Notes under the pieces: generated by a model
What the model was told of the DNA's origin: nothing
The model's database searches: none
Seen by the model: the letters and a program-made list of their open reading frames with translations, nothing else
In this document: piece after piece, positions 13,071 through 24,551 of the stretch
Numbering within the stretch: the first letter of the stretch is position 1
Layout of the letters: each line of letters opens with the position of its first letter
Origin: Nissolia schottii
Taxonomy: Eukaryota; Streptophyta; Magnoliopsida; Fabales; Fabaceae
DNA length: 64,000 nucleotides
Assembly: GCA_003254905.1 (NCBI GenBank)
Contig: QANU01048949.1
Span: forward strand, 280,549-344,548
Reading direction: 5' to 3'
Made by a program: the position numbers and the translations under genes

Positions 13071-14484
13071 CTAGAACTCTGCCCATTATATAGATGAGTT
13101 GGGGGGAGGGGGCTCCCTCTTTTGGATAGTGAAGACAGATGAAGTTCCTATCAAGCATCTGAGTTTTTTAACGTCAGAAGTGCATTTTATGACAATAATG
13201 TTTCAAGCATCCTATGCTTTTTAATCACACTGGCGCCACCACTTTCCACCTTCCATTAAGGTTTCACAATTTATAAACAGTCCCTGTCTAGCTGATCAAT
13301 CTTGGTGATAAATTAGTAGTTTGGTTCTGGCCAAAAGAGCACGTTGTGGTAATCAACAATGTTTTACACATTTTTAACTTTAGACGTGCTAGCTGAATCA
13401 TCACAATATCAAAAACCCATTTGAGCTTTACAAGCTAATGGGATCACTTTTAAATTCTTTTGGAAAAGTTTAATAGTAAAGGACGAAGGGCAAGCTAGTT
13501 TACGCATCTTACGATAGTTAATAACCACAAATTTTTTAATTGATAATCTGAGTTCAAACCAAACTGGTCATTTCTCTCAATTTCTACTAGTTCTCAAAAG
13601 TAATAATTAATTGATAACAAAAAATGAAATATAATGATACGTATGCAGCCATAATTTAAACATGAAAATAGGTACCAAAAAAAACATCAAAGGAATATTT
13701 TTTATTCTTTCATATAAAAAAGCAATACCATTGGACGACAAGAGAACCTTATCTCAAGTATCATAGACACAGTCAACTATCTATACCGTCATGTGTATGA
13801 TGATTTTACTCTTTTTTCACACAAACAAGAAAGAAAATAACAAAGAAGCCAACTTCAATTTTTCAAAAATAACTTGAAAATGCTTTTTTTTTTATTTCCT
13901 CATTTTTATTCTATAATAAAAAAAAATTTGGGACTTTCTTTTCCTTTTCCTTTTTCTCAGTTCAAGGGCTAGAGCTAATTTAGTATTCGATTCTGATGAT
14001 GTATTTTCATGCATGAAGCATGCTCGTGGTCCACAGCAGACATATTTTACCGCTTGTTGAACACACTTGTCTTCATCTCCAACAGTTTAACTTAACTTAT
14101 TGTTTTCTTTATATAGGAAAATCAACTTTTCAATTAGAACACGCGTGGTGCATAGACATAAAGCTGAAAAATAAAAATTAAAAATTAATAGCTCGTTATC
14201 ATTGAATTTGAATAAAAGATTGAGCTATTTAGGCTAGACAATTATAATTATGCACAGATGCCCCCGTTTATATACCCCTAAGGTCCTAACTTATCATATA
14301 ATATTATCTTTAACAAAGCTTTTACGTGCAGTGTAATAATAAGCAAATTGTACTTTTCAACCGGGTGAAAATTTAAACACGCCAAAAGGTAATTGTGGGA
14401 AGAGAATTTCTAATTGCATTGGTAGAAAAATAACAAAAACAAGTCAATACTCACTTGTTTGGTTTTTGTTTGTATTATCCTGGT

Positions 14485-14990
14485 TAGTAAAATAAATTAT
14501 CAAAATGTCACTGTTTTAAAATATATTACAATAATGCACCTATTTCATACAGCATGGTAGGCGAGTCGGCATGACAAAGCCACGTAGGATTCGCCAACTC
14601 GTTAGGTAAATATGGGTTAAATTTGCCAACCGATTTAGCGAATATGTGTTGAATTCAGCAACAGGTTTGAGGAATTTGGGTTGAATTTGCCAACCCATTA
14701 GGTATGTTTACATCTTTATTGGTAATTAACATTGACATTCAAATTTTATAACTTAATTTAAATTCGTCAAACCAGTTGAGGAATTCAACACACATTCGTC
14801 AAACTGGTTGACGAATTCAACATATGTTTCACCTAATTAATGAGTTGGCGAATTCAACCTATATTCGCCTAACGAGTTGACAAATCCTACGTGGTCTTGC
14901 CACACGGACTCGTCTGCTATGCTGTTCGAAACAGGTCCATTCCTATAATATATTTTAAAATAATAACATTTAGTAATATGTTTTACTCAC
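14485..14990. mobile_element. ~500-bp foldback element / long inverted repeat (MITE-like)
   Basis: The left half (AGTAAAATAAATTATC..., TTTTAAAATATATTA, CATACAGCATGGTAGGCGAG, GCCACGTAGGATTCGCCAAC, TCGTTAGG) is mirrored as a reverse complement in the right half, in the reverse order (CCTAACGAGTTGACAAATCC, TACGTGG, CTCGTCTGCTATGCTGTTCG, TAATATATTTTAAAA, ATGTTTTACT). Each arm is roughly 200-250 bp and diverged. Between the arms, GGGTTGAATTTGCCAACCCA-like sentences repeat in both orientations. No protein is encoded. The structure fits a non-autonomous foldback or Mutator-like MITE and would fold into a long imperfect hairpin if transcribed. A clear target duplication was not found, so the exact ends are uncertain. 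Confidence 0.75.
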
Positions 14991-16360
14991 GGAACAGTAT
15001 AATAAAAAACTCTTGTTCATGTAATGACCTAACTAATTAAACTCGATTGATAAGTTCACACATTGTTGGATGTCATGCAAGTATGTCCAGGCAGAAAAAG
15101 TGAGAGTTTACATATAGTATTGAATCAATAAAATGTATATAGTGCGTGTCTTATTAAATGATTTAAAATATAGAGATCCTCTCACTTTCTCTCGTTATAA
15201 CTAGTAACGATTTTACTTGATAGGATTCAAATTCTCCTATATAATTAAACCTTGCTCTCAAGTCTCAACCTAAACCTTTTTTTTAATAAAATAAAAGGAA
15301 AAAGAGTATGGCTTTAGTAGGAGAAATTTTTAGAACTGCTTAGAGGATCGTGAATGGGGTTCGGAGTCAATAACAAAATAACGTATAAATTTTTAATTTA
15401 GTTTTTGTTATTTTTTAAAATTGGTCAATTTCATTTTTGTAAATTATAAAAATTAGATAAGTTAATTTTTTTTAATCTATTTCTTGTATTGAGATAACTA
15501 ACTTATATGATAACTGAGGGATGTAACTTGTTAAAGGTCTATCACATTTTTCACGTTAAAAATAATGTTTTTTACACAACTAATAGAGCATCCCCTTTAA
15601 GTGGAATGACATCGTTTCACATCTCATGTCCATAAAATATGTGCACCCACGATGAAAAACAGACATATATTAACGGGATGTGTTTACAAAAGATAAAAAT
15701 AAGGGGTTTGAGAATTTATATACATGGCAAAATAGATAAGTTTTCACTTAAATTAATTGATTTAAAAAGTAATAAAGGCTAAAGTGGTTAAACAAAGTTT
15801 AAATAGATGAAGTTGATCAATTTAAAAAATAATAGGGAATAAATTAGTTAAAACAAATTAAGAGAAATAAAATTATCCAAGTTAAAAAATAACTCTGACT
15901 AAATTGAAGGTTATTCCTAAAATGACATTGTAGGCAATGATATAAATTAGGGATAAATCTTATCTTAAAGTCATTCTATGTTGGATGTAAGAACGTTCAA
16001 GAAGAGAAATGCTTGGATGTTTTTAGAGCATGTTTAATACGTGATTTATGGATATTATTAATTATTAATTTAAGTTTAAAGTGGTTAAAAAAATATAAAA
16101 GAGTTAAAAATTAATGATCGACAATATCTAGAGTTTAGCTACTTTTCCAATAAAAATTAATAAGTTGTTAACAAAACCGTAATATTAAAATGAAATAAAT
16201 ATTAAACGTGGTTTGTAAACTTAGAATTAAGAATTTCAGCTTGAATAACATAACGGTGGATAGAGGGGGCAGCAGCAAATACGAAAGTAGCGCATCGCAG
16301 GGGAACACACACTCCACACAGAATCAGAATAAAACCTCATCTACCCCTTCCACCTCCAAA
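14991..16360. other. AT-rich intergenic region
   Basis: No gene recognised. It contains repeated TTAAAAAATAATAGGGA/TAAATTAGTTAAA-like sentences around 15380-15900, which look like relic repeat DNA. Confidence 0.5.
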
Positions 16361-16379
16361 CTCTCTCTCTCTCTCTCTT
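16361..16379. repeat. (CT)n microsatellite in the leader of the downstream gene
   Basis: A run of nine CT units about 30 bases before the ATG at 16411. CT-rich tracts are common in plant 5' leaders and can assist transcription, but no role is shown here. Confidence 0.85.
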
Positions 16380-16410
16380 GAAGTCAGTCCATTCATTGAA
16401 GCAGAAGAAG

Positions 16411-16998
16411 ATGAAGAAGCTATACCGGAAAGGGACGGTCCATCCGTCGCCGCCAATAATATCGGACCACCTCTCCTTCCTCCCCGCCGCCATCCTCACC
16501 CTGACCGTCGCCCTCTCCCCCCAAGACAGGGAAGTCCTCGCCTACCTCATCTCCTCCAACAACCCCTTCTCCCCAAACCCTAAACCCCAACCCCACCCTC
16601 GCCGCACCGCCGTCGACGGCGATCACCCTCCCCTGTTCCACTGCAGCTGCTTCCGGTGCTACATGAGCTACTGGGCGAGGTGGGATTCATCCCCAAATCA
16701 CCAACTCATACACGAAATCATCGATTCCTATGAGGATTGGTTGGCCGCCCAATCTACCAAACCTAACCACAAGAAGAAGGACAAGCGGAACAAGAACAAG
16801 TCCGCCCACTCTAACCGCCCCGATGCCGCGGCCCCGCCGCCACGTGTGCCCTCCGCTGACTCTGAATCGGTTGGGGAGACTAGTAACGGCGGCGGCGGCG
16901 GTGGCGATGAGGAAGTTGGCGGCGAAGGCGTTGAAGCAGAGGAGAAAGGGCCGGTGAGAAGGTTTGTGAGTTGGATTTGGGGTGGTTGGGGCCAGTGA
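16411..16998 (+). CDS. Conserved plant protein of unknown function, single exon
   Basis: An uninterrupted frame of 195 residues from ATG 16411. An upstream in-frame TTG extends the open frame but is not a plausible start. The N-terminus (MKKLYRKGTVHPSPPIISDH then LSFLPAAILTLTVALSPQDR and EVLAYLI) is very strongly conserved among plant homologues that I recall as At1g62422/At1g12020. Next come a Cys-rich LFHCSCFRCYMSYWARWDSS block (about residues 75-94), a helix (HQLIHEIIDSYEDWL), a Lys-rich stretch (KKKDKRNKNK), a Gly/Glu-rich linker and a Trp-rich end FVSWIWGGWGQ. The biochemical role is unknown to me; the Cys and basic segments could suggest metal or partner binding, which is speculation. 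Third-position GC is much higher than in the surroundings. Confidence 0.88.
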   Translation: MKKLYRKGTVHPSPPIISDHLSFLPAAILTLTVALSPQDREVLAYLISSNNPFSPNPKPQPHPRRTAVDGDHPPLFHCSCFRCYMSYWARWDSSPNHQLIHEIIDSYEDWLAAQSTKPNHKKKDKRNKNKSAHSNRPDAAAPPPRVPSADSESVGETSNGGGGGGDEEVGGEGVEAEEKGPVRRFVSWIWGGWGQ

Positions 16999-19550
16999 AA
17001 GGTGGGTTTAGTCCTTTGCCTTTTTCTTTTTCCTTTTTTCCTTCTCTTTTTGTACATTAATCAGCAACCATGCGATGTATAAAAGGAAATCATAGTCTCT
17101 GGTTTTTGTTGTTGTTCATGCTATAAACCATCACAATCAACTCACATATAAATATAATCAATCAACCCACTTGCTTTCTGTGGTTTTGGTCTCTTAACAC
17201 GTTTCACTCTCTTTAATTTTAGCTAGGAATAGGTATCTAACAAAACCGCTGCTTTCTCTGGCTTTGATTGTTGAATTGGTTGTCGTTTGAGAGCATCATT
17301 CATTACATGAGTTATACTTCTCTTGAAGATTCTCGTTCGTTCATAGAATGAATTCATTTGGTCACGAGGAACTTTTCTTCCACTGGTGTAGCGGCCTTGA
17401 TTTCTGTTTTTTCCCCCTTTCAAAATTTGCCCCCTCATTATATCTATTTTCATTTTTTATTCTCCTTGAAACTTGTTAACATTTGCACTATTCTGACTAT
17501 ATGAACATTTGTTGAATTACAAAGCCGGGATTAGAACTATGGCATTTCTATTTTTGTTTTTCGTTTTTTGTAACTATATTAAGGGAGGGATTGAAGGATT
17601 CATTTTGTTATTTGCAATTTTTCTTTCAGTATTAATAACTAAATGAATGAATGAATGCTAATGTAACCAAGTAGTTTTTGGTTATTTCGAGCTTTAACCT
17701 TCGAAATTAATTTTAATGTACTTTTAATATAAATGAAAATTTACGATCTCATTAATTGAGAATAATCATTTTTATTTACAAAATGAAAGTAATTAGGATT
17801 ATTTTATTTAAGGGTAGGCAAGTCAGAGTGAAACATGTTTTTTCTAAGGTTTGACACGACGTCGCTTCATGGTTGAAAAGCGTTGATAGGGCGGAGGAAT
17901 ACAGACCACCAAACATAGCGCATGTATGTATGGCTTCATTTTCATAGTGATTGGGCGGTGATGACGAAACACGTTGCAGAGAGAGTGGTCCTTATTTTAT
18001 TCCCAAAACTGCCCCTGCTTCTGTTCCTCTCTATGCTCTCATTAATCAATTTACAACACACATTACAGGGCTTATCGGAAAATAAGCTTGTATATTAAAT
18101 AATTAATTCAATAATGTGGCCGTAGACATTTATTTTTGAAATAGAGCTAATAGAAAATGATGATAGTAGGACGGGTAGGGGTCGCCAAGAACGAGGTCGG
18201 CGAAAGCAATGGCTTCGATTGAAGCAAAAGACGCAGAAAAAAGGGCCATAGCGTGGCTCTCTCCACTTCAGTCCAAATTCCTTTTTCGGTGTTCTCTAAA
18301 AAGGATCGTTTATTCTTTCCATGGCGGTGTTTAGCTATATGAAACTACAATGACGAAACCGTAGTTTTATATTCATAAAAAAGAAAATGGAAACCGTAGT
18401 TTTAAATCAAAGTGGGCACAGTATTTTCTAATCAGATGTAGATATTGCGTATACACGAGTTGCTTTTTGTCGCAATGTAATGTATTGTTGTCTTGAATGG
18501 ATTAGTTGCTGAAAATATTAGAAATAATGATTTAAGATTTAGGGTTGTTAACTATATTATGTGTCACGTTTGGTAATGAGGGGGCATCCTTCGTGCTTTT
18601 TGTGACTAGTACTACTTTCGTTGTATTATGCCTCGTGAAATTTCCTAATTGTTATGGTCGGTTGATGACAACAAAAATGCACTTATCTTTCGAAATATCT
18701 TCTCAGGCCCCCTTAATTAATAACAGGGTTATGCTCTCATGCATCTTAAGATCCAAGAAGTGTTCTAATTAAGATTACTTGCTAAAATAAATATAGGCCG
18801 AATTTTGTTTGATAAAATAAACTTTTTTATATAGTTTTTAATATATTGAATATATAACATAGGGATCATTACTTGTATATGGGGGTTTAGTATGACCTGT
18901 ATACCAAAATTGGCAATTTCAGACTTTATAAAAATTATAAAGAAAAAAATAAAAAAATTATGAGGTTTGAAATCGTCATAGGGGATGACAATAAAAAATT
19001 ATGAGGTCTGAACTCGTCATAGGGGATGACTCATACATTTGTAAATATTTTTGTTAGGACATAATACGAGATTAATTTTTTTTTAGATCATATATATGTA
19101 AATTTTCCTATAACATACAGATAATAAAAATATTTAATTTTCTTTTTACATAGCACGAATTCATAACTAGTTAGTATAACATAATTAAGTAGTGCGAGGT
19201 TAAAATCAAATAAAGTTAAAAAAATTCATATATTACTTTTGAGTTTCCAAATAGTTATACATTTGCTCAAAGAAATAGATAATTTGAATGAGATCAAGTG
19301 GAGTAGTTCTTAGAAAAATCCTAAACTTAAATATACACCGCTGCTCTGTGAACTCTTAAATATAGCTTTTAGCAAATGCATATAGATTAAAAAAATATAA
19401 AGTATTTAGATTAAATTACTTTTCAATATTTTTTCTTCTCCCACCACATATTGAGCAATTAGTGAAAGTGTTATGAAAAATTGTACAATACAATTAATAC
19501 AATAGTAAAAAGTTTATACTAAATAAGGGTATAGTTGAAAAAATTAGAGT
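16999..19550. other. Intergenic region
   Basis: No gene recognised. The first ~150 bases are the probable 3' untranslated region of the upstream gene. An almost exact 24-base sentence (AAAAAATTATGAGGTTTGAA then TCGTCATAGGGGATGAC) is repeated near 18953-19030. Confidence 0.5.
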
Positions 19551-19857
19551 TGTACATGAGTCAGGTCAGACCTGCTGGTGTTATGGACCCAACCTGCCTA
19601 AGCAGGTTGAGTGGTTGGATACCCGCCAAACTTACGGCCTACCTGAGACGGGTTGTGCTAGGCGGGTGACCTGTCATATGTTGTTTTTNATTTTTTATTT
19701 TACTTATTTTTTATAATAAAAATCTTTTTTTAATTTAAAAATATATATTATCTTTTAATGCATAAAATGGGCTAAGGCCTAAAAAAAACCTAATAACAAA
19801 ATAATTTTTGTTTTTTTTAATAATACTAATAATAATATTAATAATAATCTTTCAATG

Positions 19858-19862
19858 CATAA
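19858..19862. repeat. Target-site duplication, left copy (outer solo LTR)
   Basis: CATAA immediately before TGTAACACCC, matched by CATAA at 27038-27042 immediately after ...ATTACA. Confidence 0.85.
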
Positions 19863-20516
19863 TGTAACACCCTAGTTAGCTAGCCTACGCTTAAGTCGCA
19901 AACTTGCTGGCTAAGTTGTTATCTGCTTTGGTGGGGATAATACTTAGTCCCGTTTATACTTTAAAAATATTGTTACCCAAAATATGGACCAAATTAAAAT
20001 TTTCCTTGTACGTTACATAGAGTAAATTAGGAGCCTTGTCGCATTAGAGCATACATTGCCAGCGGAAACATAGCATGCTTAACTATAAATAAAGATATAA
20101 TTAATACATGCCAAGATAACAAATAACGGTCCGTCATACATTCATAAGCAAATACATAATTAGTATTATAAGTATTAAGTGCAAATATCACATAGAAGTA
20201 CAAGTACACATATATAATCTACTAGTTAATCTATTAGTCTTCAGCCATCCTCACTTGGGAGAGTTCTTCCTCATGTAGCTCATCTCCTTGACCCTCATCG
20301 AATCCTGAAGTCATGGATGGGTAGGGTGAGAACATAGCACTCCCAGTGGGAAACCTTAGGGATTAGGGGATTTCTTATCCTCATTTACGCTTCAGGCCGC
20401 TCAGGGTTTTCTTGGTGTTACAGTTATACTATATCCCCACTATTTATTAATATTCATGCTAAGCCTGAGCAGCTTTATCTAAATTATCTATGTGACTGGG
20501 GAACTCATTCTTCATT

Positions 20517-20565
20517 AACTAAGTCATCTGTTCTCTACCTAACTAAGTCATCTGTTCTCTACCTT
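20517..20565. repeat. 25-bp tandem duplication within the outer LTR
   Basis: AACTAAGTCATCTGTTCTCT followed by ACCT occurs twice in direct succession. Confidence 0.8.
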
Positions 20566-20985
20566 ACTTCCTAAGTCACATATAATCACATAATAAGCTT
20601 CAGTGTGCGTCCACTTATAACCATGCCCATTTTAATTATAAGCTTCCACACACATCCCCTTATGTACAGTTGTATATCACTTAGAGCACATAATCAAGCT
20701 CAACCCCCCCGTAGCGGTGGCCTACCGCCACAAGCTTCATTTTTGTCTCAGTATCGCGAGGATCAGGCAGCGCTTAACCTGAGTAGCTCACGATAGGAGA
20801 GTCCATCCTTATGCTAGGGATGACGAGGGGATCCTAACTCGTTCTTATGCTAGGGACGAGATAATCCCAAGGTTCAGCTTGCCTTTCCTGCCGGCTAGTG
20901 GCACAGCTAGGAAAAGAATCTTTTAACCTCATTCCTCCTTTATTTCCTTTTAGGGACTTAGTGAGGTCATGCCCTATTCCTTTTC

Positions 20986-21119
20986 CAGTCAACAGTCCAT
21001 ATATCCAGTCCACAGTTCATATATCCAGTCAACAATTCACATATTCAGTCAACAGTTCATACATCCAATCGATAGTTCATATATTCTGTCAATAATTCAT
21101 ATATCCAGTCAACAGTTCA
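20986..21119. repeat. Seven copies of a 20-bp minisatellite in the outer LTR
   Basis: CAGTCAACAGTTCATATATC-type units start at 20986, 21006, 21026, 21046, 21066, 21086 and 21106, a strict 20-base period with few substitutions. It lies about 1.1 kb from the LTR end, close to where the inner LTR carries a different tandem repeat. Confidence 0.9.
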
Positions 21120-21524
21120 ATTTAGCATACTTAGTCCAATTAGTAGATCCATGGATAATTGCAAGCAGTATGAAAAATTATGTTTAAGAAAAATGTTTGT
21201 GTTCAATAAATGACAAGTTTTGAAATGGGGATTATGAACTTCAGTCAGGCCACTCAGCGCATCGGACGTGTCGCTCAGCGTATTGGCCGCTCAGCGTGAA
21301 CCCTAGCCGTTCAGCGCTACCTAACGAATTTCAGCCCCTAATTCCTACAATTTTTTCCATGTTCAACAAGTTTCCTCGAAATCAATCTTCAAAATATTTC
21401 TTCCATCACTCATCATTCATTTTTAATAACAATAAACATACTTTCATGTTTCTAAACTCATTTCCATCCTAAATCCATACTTTCCTAACAACCAATTCAT
21501 GAAGCACATAGCACATCTAGCACG

Positions 21525-21529
21525 TATCA
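21525..21529. repeat. Target-site duplication, left copy (inner solo LTR)
   Basis: TATCA immediately before TGTAACATCCC, matched by TATCA at 25430-25434 immediately after GGGATGTTACA. Confidence 0.9.
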
Positions 21530-24163
21530 TGTAACATCCCGATTTTTCTTTAGGCAAATAATCGTAAATATAAATATTAAATTAATTTTCTAATCATGAT
21601 TAGGGAATTAAAATGAGAAACTAATAGGTAGAATATCCCTAGGAAAATAAGACGTGTCGCGGCAAGAAGTTCGGCTGACAATCGAACAGTCGTTGTTCAC
21701 TGACGAAATTTTCTGACGCGCAAAAGGTGTCCGTGAAAATACTCCTCTGGAGAAAAATTCACAAACACCTTTAAATATTAATAACCTTAGGTAGAGGGGA
21801 ATTAGAGGATCGCGATGGTATAAACGGAATATTTTTCGGACAACCGTGCGCGACGCACCGGCACTGCGAGTGATAAAACACGAGCGAACCAGAACCGGAA
21901 AAAAAATGAAATTTCAGCAGCTGCAAGAAGAAGGGCTGCACGGTTTTGAAGAGATTTTTGGGCCAAAAATAATCCGTTAAATCATGCTTCCAAACTTTTC
22001 ATCACCATGCTTTCTTACACATCAAAACCAAATCACATCATAAGCCATACCTATGCCCATACCTCCCACTATTCATCACATTTTATTAAATCCTAAAATC
22101 AATTAATTTCCCCCACCATTCAGCCACAAAACCGTGGCTTCACTTCCCCAAAAATCTCAAGAAAATTTCATCTTCTACAATCCTCCATAACCACACCTCA
22201 AGCCAAGCTCCAAGAACACCACTTTGTCTCCAAGAAAGCAAGCATTCTTGCCATCCTCTTTCACCTCCCAAGAACCGAAAACACACCCCCAAAGTCTCCT
22301 CATCTTAGTTTCATTTTCTTACACTCACAACCAAGAGGAACAACATCATCATCCTCTTCATTGTGCAAGGTTCTCATTTTGGAGAAAGGTGACATAAAGC
22401 TTTGGGNCCTTCGTCCAGAATCTTTTTTTTAAGCTCTTTTCCAATTCTGCCCTTTTCTTCCATTCTTTATGGGATTATTTATAAATTATACTTGCATCCA
22501 TCTACCAAAATATATTAGAAAACCTACAAAATAAAGGGAATTCATTAGATAATTCGTTAAAAAGTTTGTAGATAAGTGCCATTTTGATATGTCAATTTTA
22601 TGTAAATTGGGCACTTATCATGCATGGTAGTAAAAGAATAAAAGAAAATGAGGGTGTGTGAGAGAAGAGAGCAACTCGGTTTTGGGGGGGTTAAAAGGTT
22701 GGAAAAATGAGAGTTTTTAGTAGTTGTGGTGGTAAGAGTGTAAAAGAAAGACAAGAGTGTGAGTGTACCGAAGAGTGTCATAAACTTAAAAAGACTAAAA
22801 ATGTAGTATGTATGTTTATGTGTATTGTATAGTGCTGTGTATTATATACGTTATGTACGAATGATATGGTTTTTATATACTATGGTACAATATAAAAGAG
22901 CTTGGAACCTTATGAGTACATTAATGTTCAGGTTATTTAAAATGAAGGATCAGTAATATAGTTAATTTTAATACTATATGATACATTATTATAATATAAT
23001 AATACTTTAATAGTCTACAAACTCTATTTATAAAGTTATTATATGTTATAAGAGATTAAAGAATAAAAAGTGTCTAATATCTTAGGCTATATTAAAGTTA
23101 AATTCACAAATTTTATCCAACCTATATCTTGATTATAACGTTTTATGTTATAACAATTATAGATTATATCATACAAGTCAAATAAATTTAAGCCATTAAT
23201 TTGATGAACTAAACTATTGATAATGATGAAATCTAACAATGCAGTTTTAGTGAAATGACTAAAAGAAGGTGTTAATATTTTATATAGTGCAATGACAGAC
23301 CTTGGAATTTTAGTATATTATACTACGTACGGTGAAATTATTCAATTAGTATTATATTGTTAAGAATATGCTAAATACGTTAATGAATAAAGGTAAAATT
23401 AGATGGAATTATTCATTGTTCCTGAAAAGGTCAAATACCATATAACGAGTAAGAATAATAGGATCGTATCCAAATTAATATATTAGATAATTAGATAAAT
23501 ATCATAATAACAGTATAATAATGGGTTTTTAAATGCTTAAATAATATATAGAAGTATTCGGTGACTGATATGGGTACAACATATATTTAGTGATATAAGT
23601 AATCTTAATAGTAGTATGTTACGTTATGGTGTTAGATTTCATGAAATCAGCTATTGCTATTGGATTCATATTATGATGCTTTATCAAGTTATTGCACAAG
23701 GAACTAAATGATTATGTGATAAGTTTTATCAGTTATATAATGTCATTTGCATTACTGTCAGCTACCTAAGAATGATGAGTACAGGAAAAGTACAAGTGTC
23801 AAGTAGAGCATGCATCATGAGGCAGCGTTGCCACAGGACTTAGGGCAACCATAGACCACTAGAATTAAATAAATTAATGTGCAAAGATGGTAATTTAAAT
23901 TAGGGAATCAGTTAAGTCTAAAGACGGGCCCCGGCCACAGAGGGTCGGAGTAGCCGGAAGTTATGACATAGTTATGTAACAGGAATCCCTCTCTTGGCAC
24001 GTCATACCTGACAAGCCCCTTCCCGGCCGTGCGAGACGGATTGGGTTATGATTATGTTACGCAGATAAAGATCTGAACGCGGGTTTCCACTCAGACGAGA
24101 GAAAAGAAAGTAAGGAGCGCTTGAGCTTTTATGTCATGACATTTAAAAGACAGGTAAGATGTT

Positions 24164-24280
24164 CACGAAGTTCGGACTCAGGCCTTAAAGTCATCCACGA
24201 AGTTCGGATGCAGATGATTAAGTCGTCCACGAAGTTCGGACGTAAATGAGCAAGACGTCCACGAAGTTCGGACGCAAGCG
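24164..24280. repeat. Four copies of a 32-bp minisatellite in the inner LTR
   Basis: CACGAAGTTCGGA recurs at 24164, 24196, 24228 and 24260, an exact 32-base period, with partly conserved spacers. The even spacing might suggest a CRISPR array, but the spacers are related to each other and the setting is a plant LTR. Confidence 0.9.
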
Positions 24281-24487
24281 AGCCTCTGCCTGCCAGTGCT
24301 ATCGCTAGGGTACACTCCCGCCATTCTATCAGTTGAATGGTTGCAAGAGGTTGCGGCTGTATGAGGGATGACGATCCCGCAGTCAGCAAGGGGGTGGGGG
24401 CATCCAGCAACGAAAAGGACGCAGCCACAGGCGCATAAGAGAACCCCTTTCCCCAGACATGCATTAAAGATTTCTTGATGAATGCTG

Positions 24488-24493
24488 TATATA

Positions 24494-24539
<46 letters not shown>

Positions 24540-24551
24540 GTGTGTGTGTGT
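24488..24551. repeat. (TA)n/(TG)n compound microsatellite
   Basis: Alternating TA and TG dinucleotides over about 64 bases in the inner LTR. Copy number here is prone to assembly error. Confidence 0.9.

Larger units (their letters stand above)
11226..14470. other. Intergenic region after MED11
   Basis: No gene recognised. It holds MED11 3' sequence, a perfect 27-bp tandem duplication at 12198-12251, and a degenerate inverted-repeat patch at about 12790-13070. Frames such as 11872-12060 and 12620-13009 lack recognisable domains; the latter runs through the inverted-repeat patch. Confidence 0.5.

Noticed and set aside
24164-24280. CRISPR-like array (CACGAAGTTCGGA every 32 bases)
   Set aside because: The spacers are similar to each other, there are only four units, and the setting is a plant LTR. 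It is a minisatellite.
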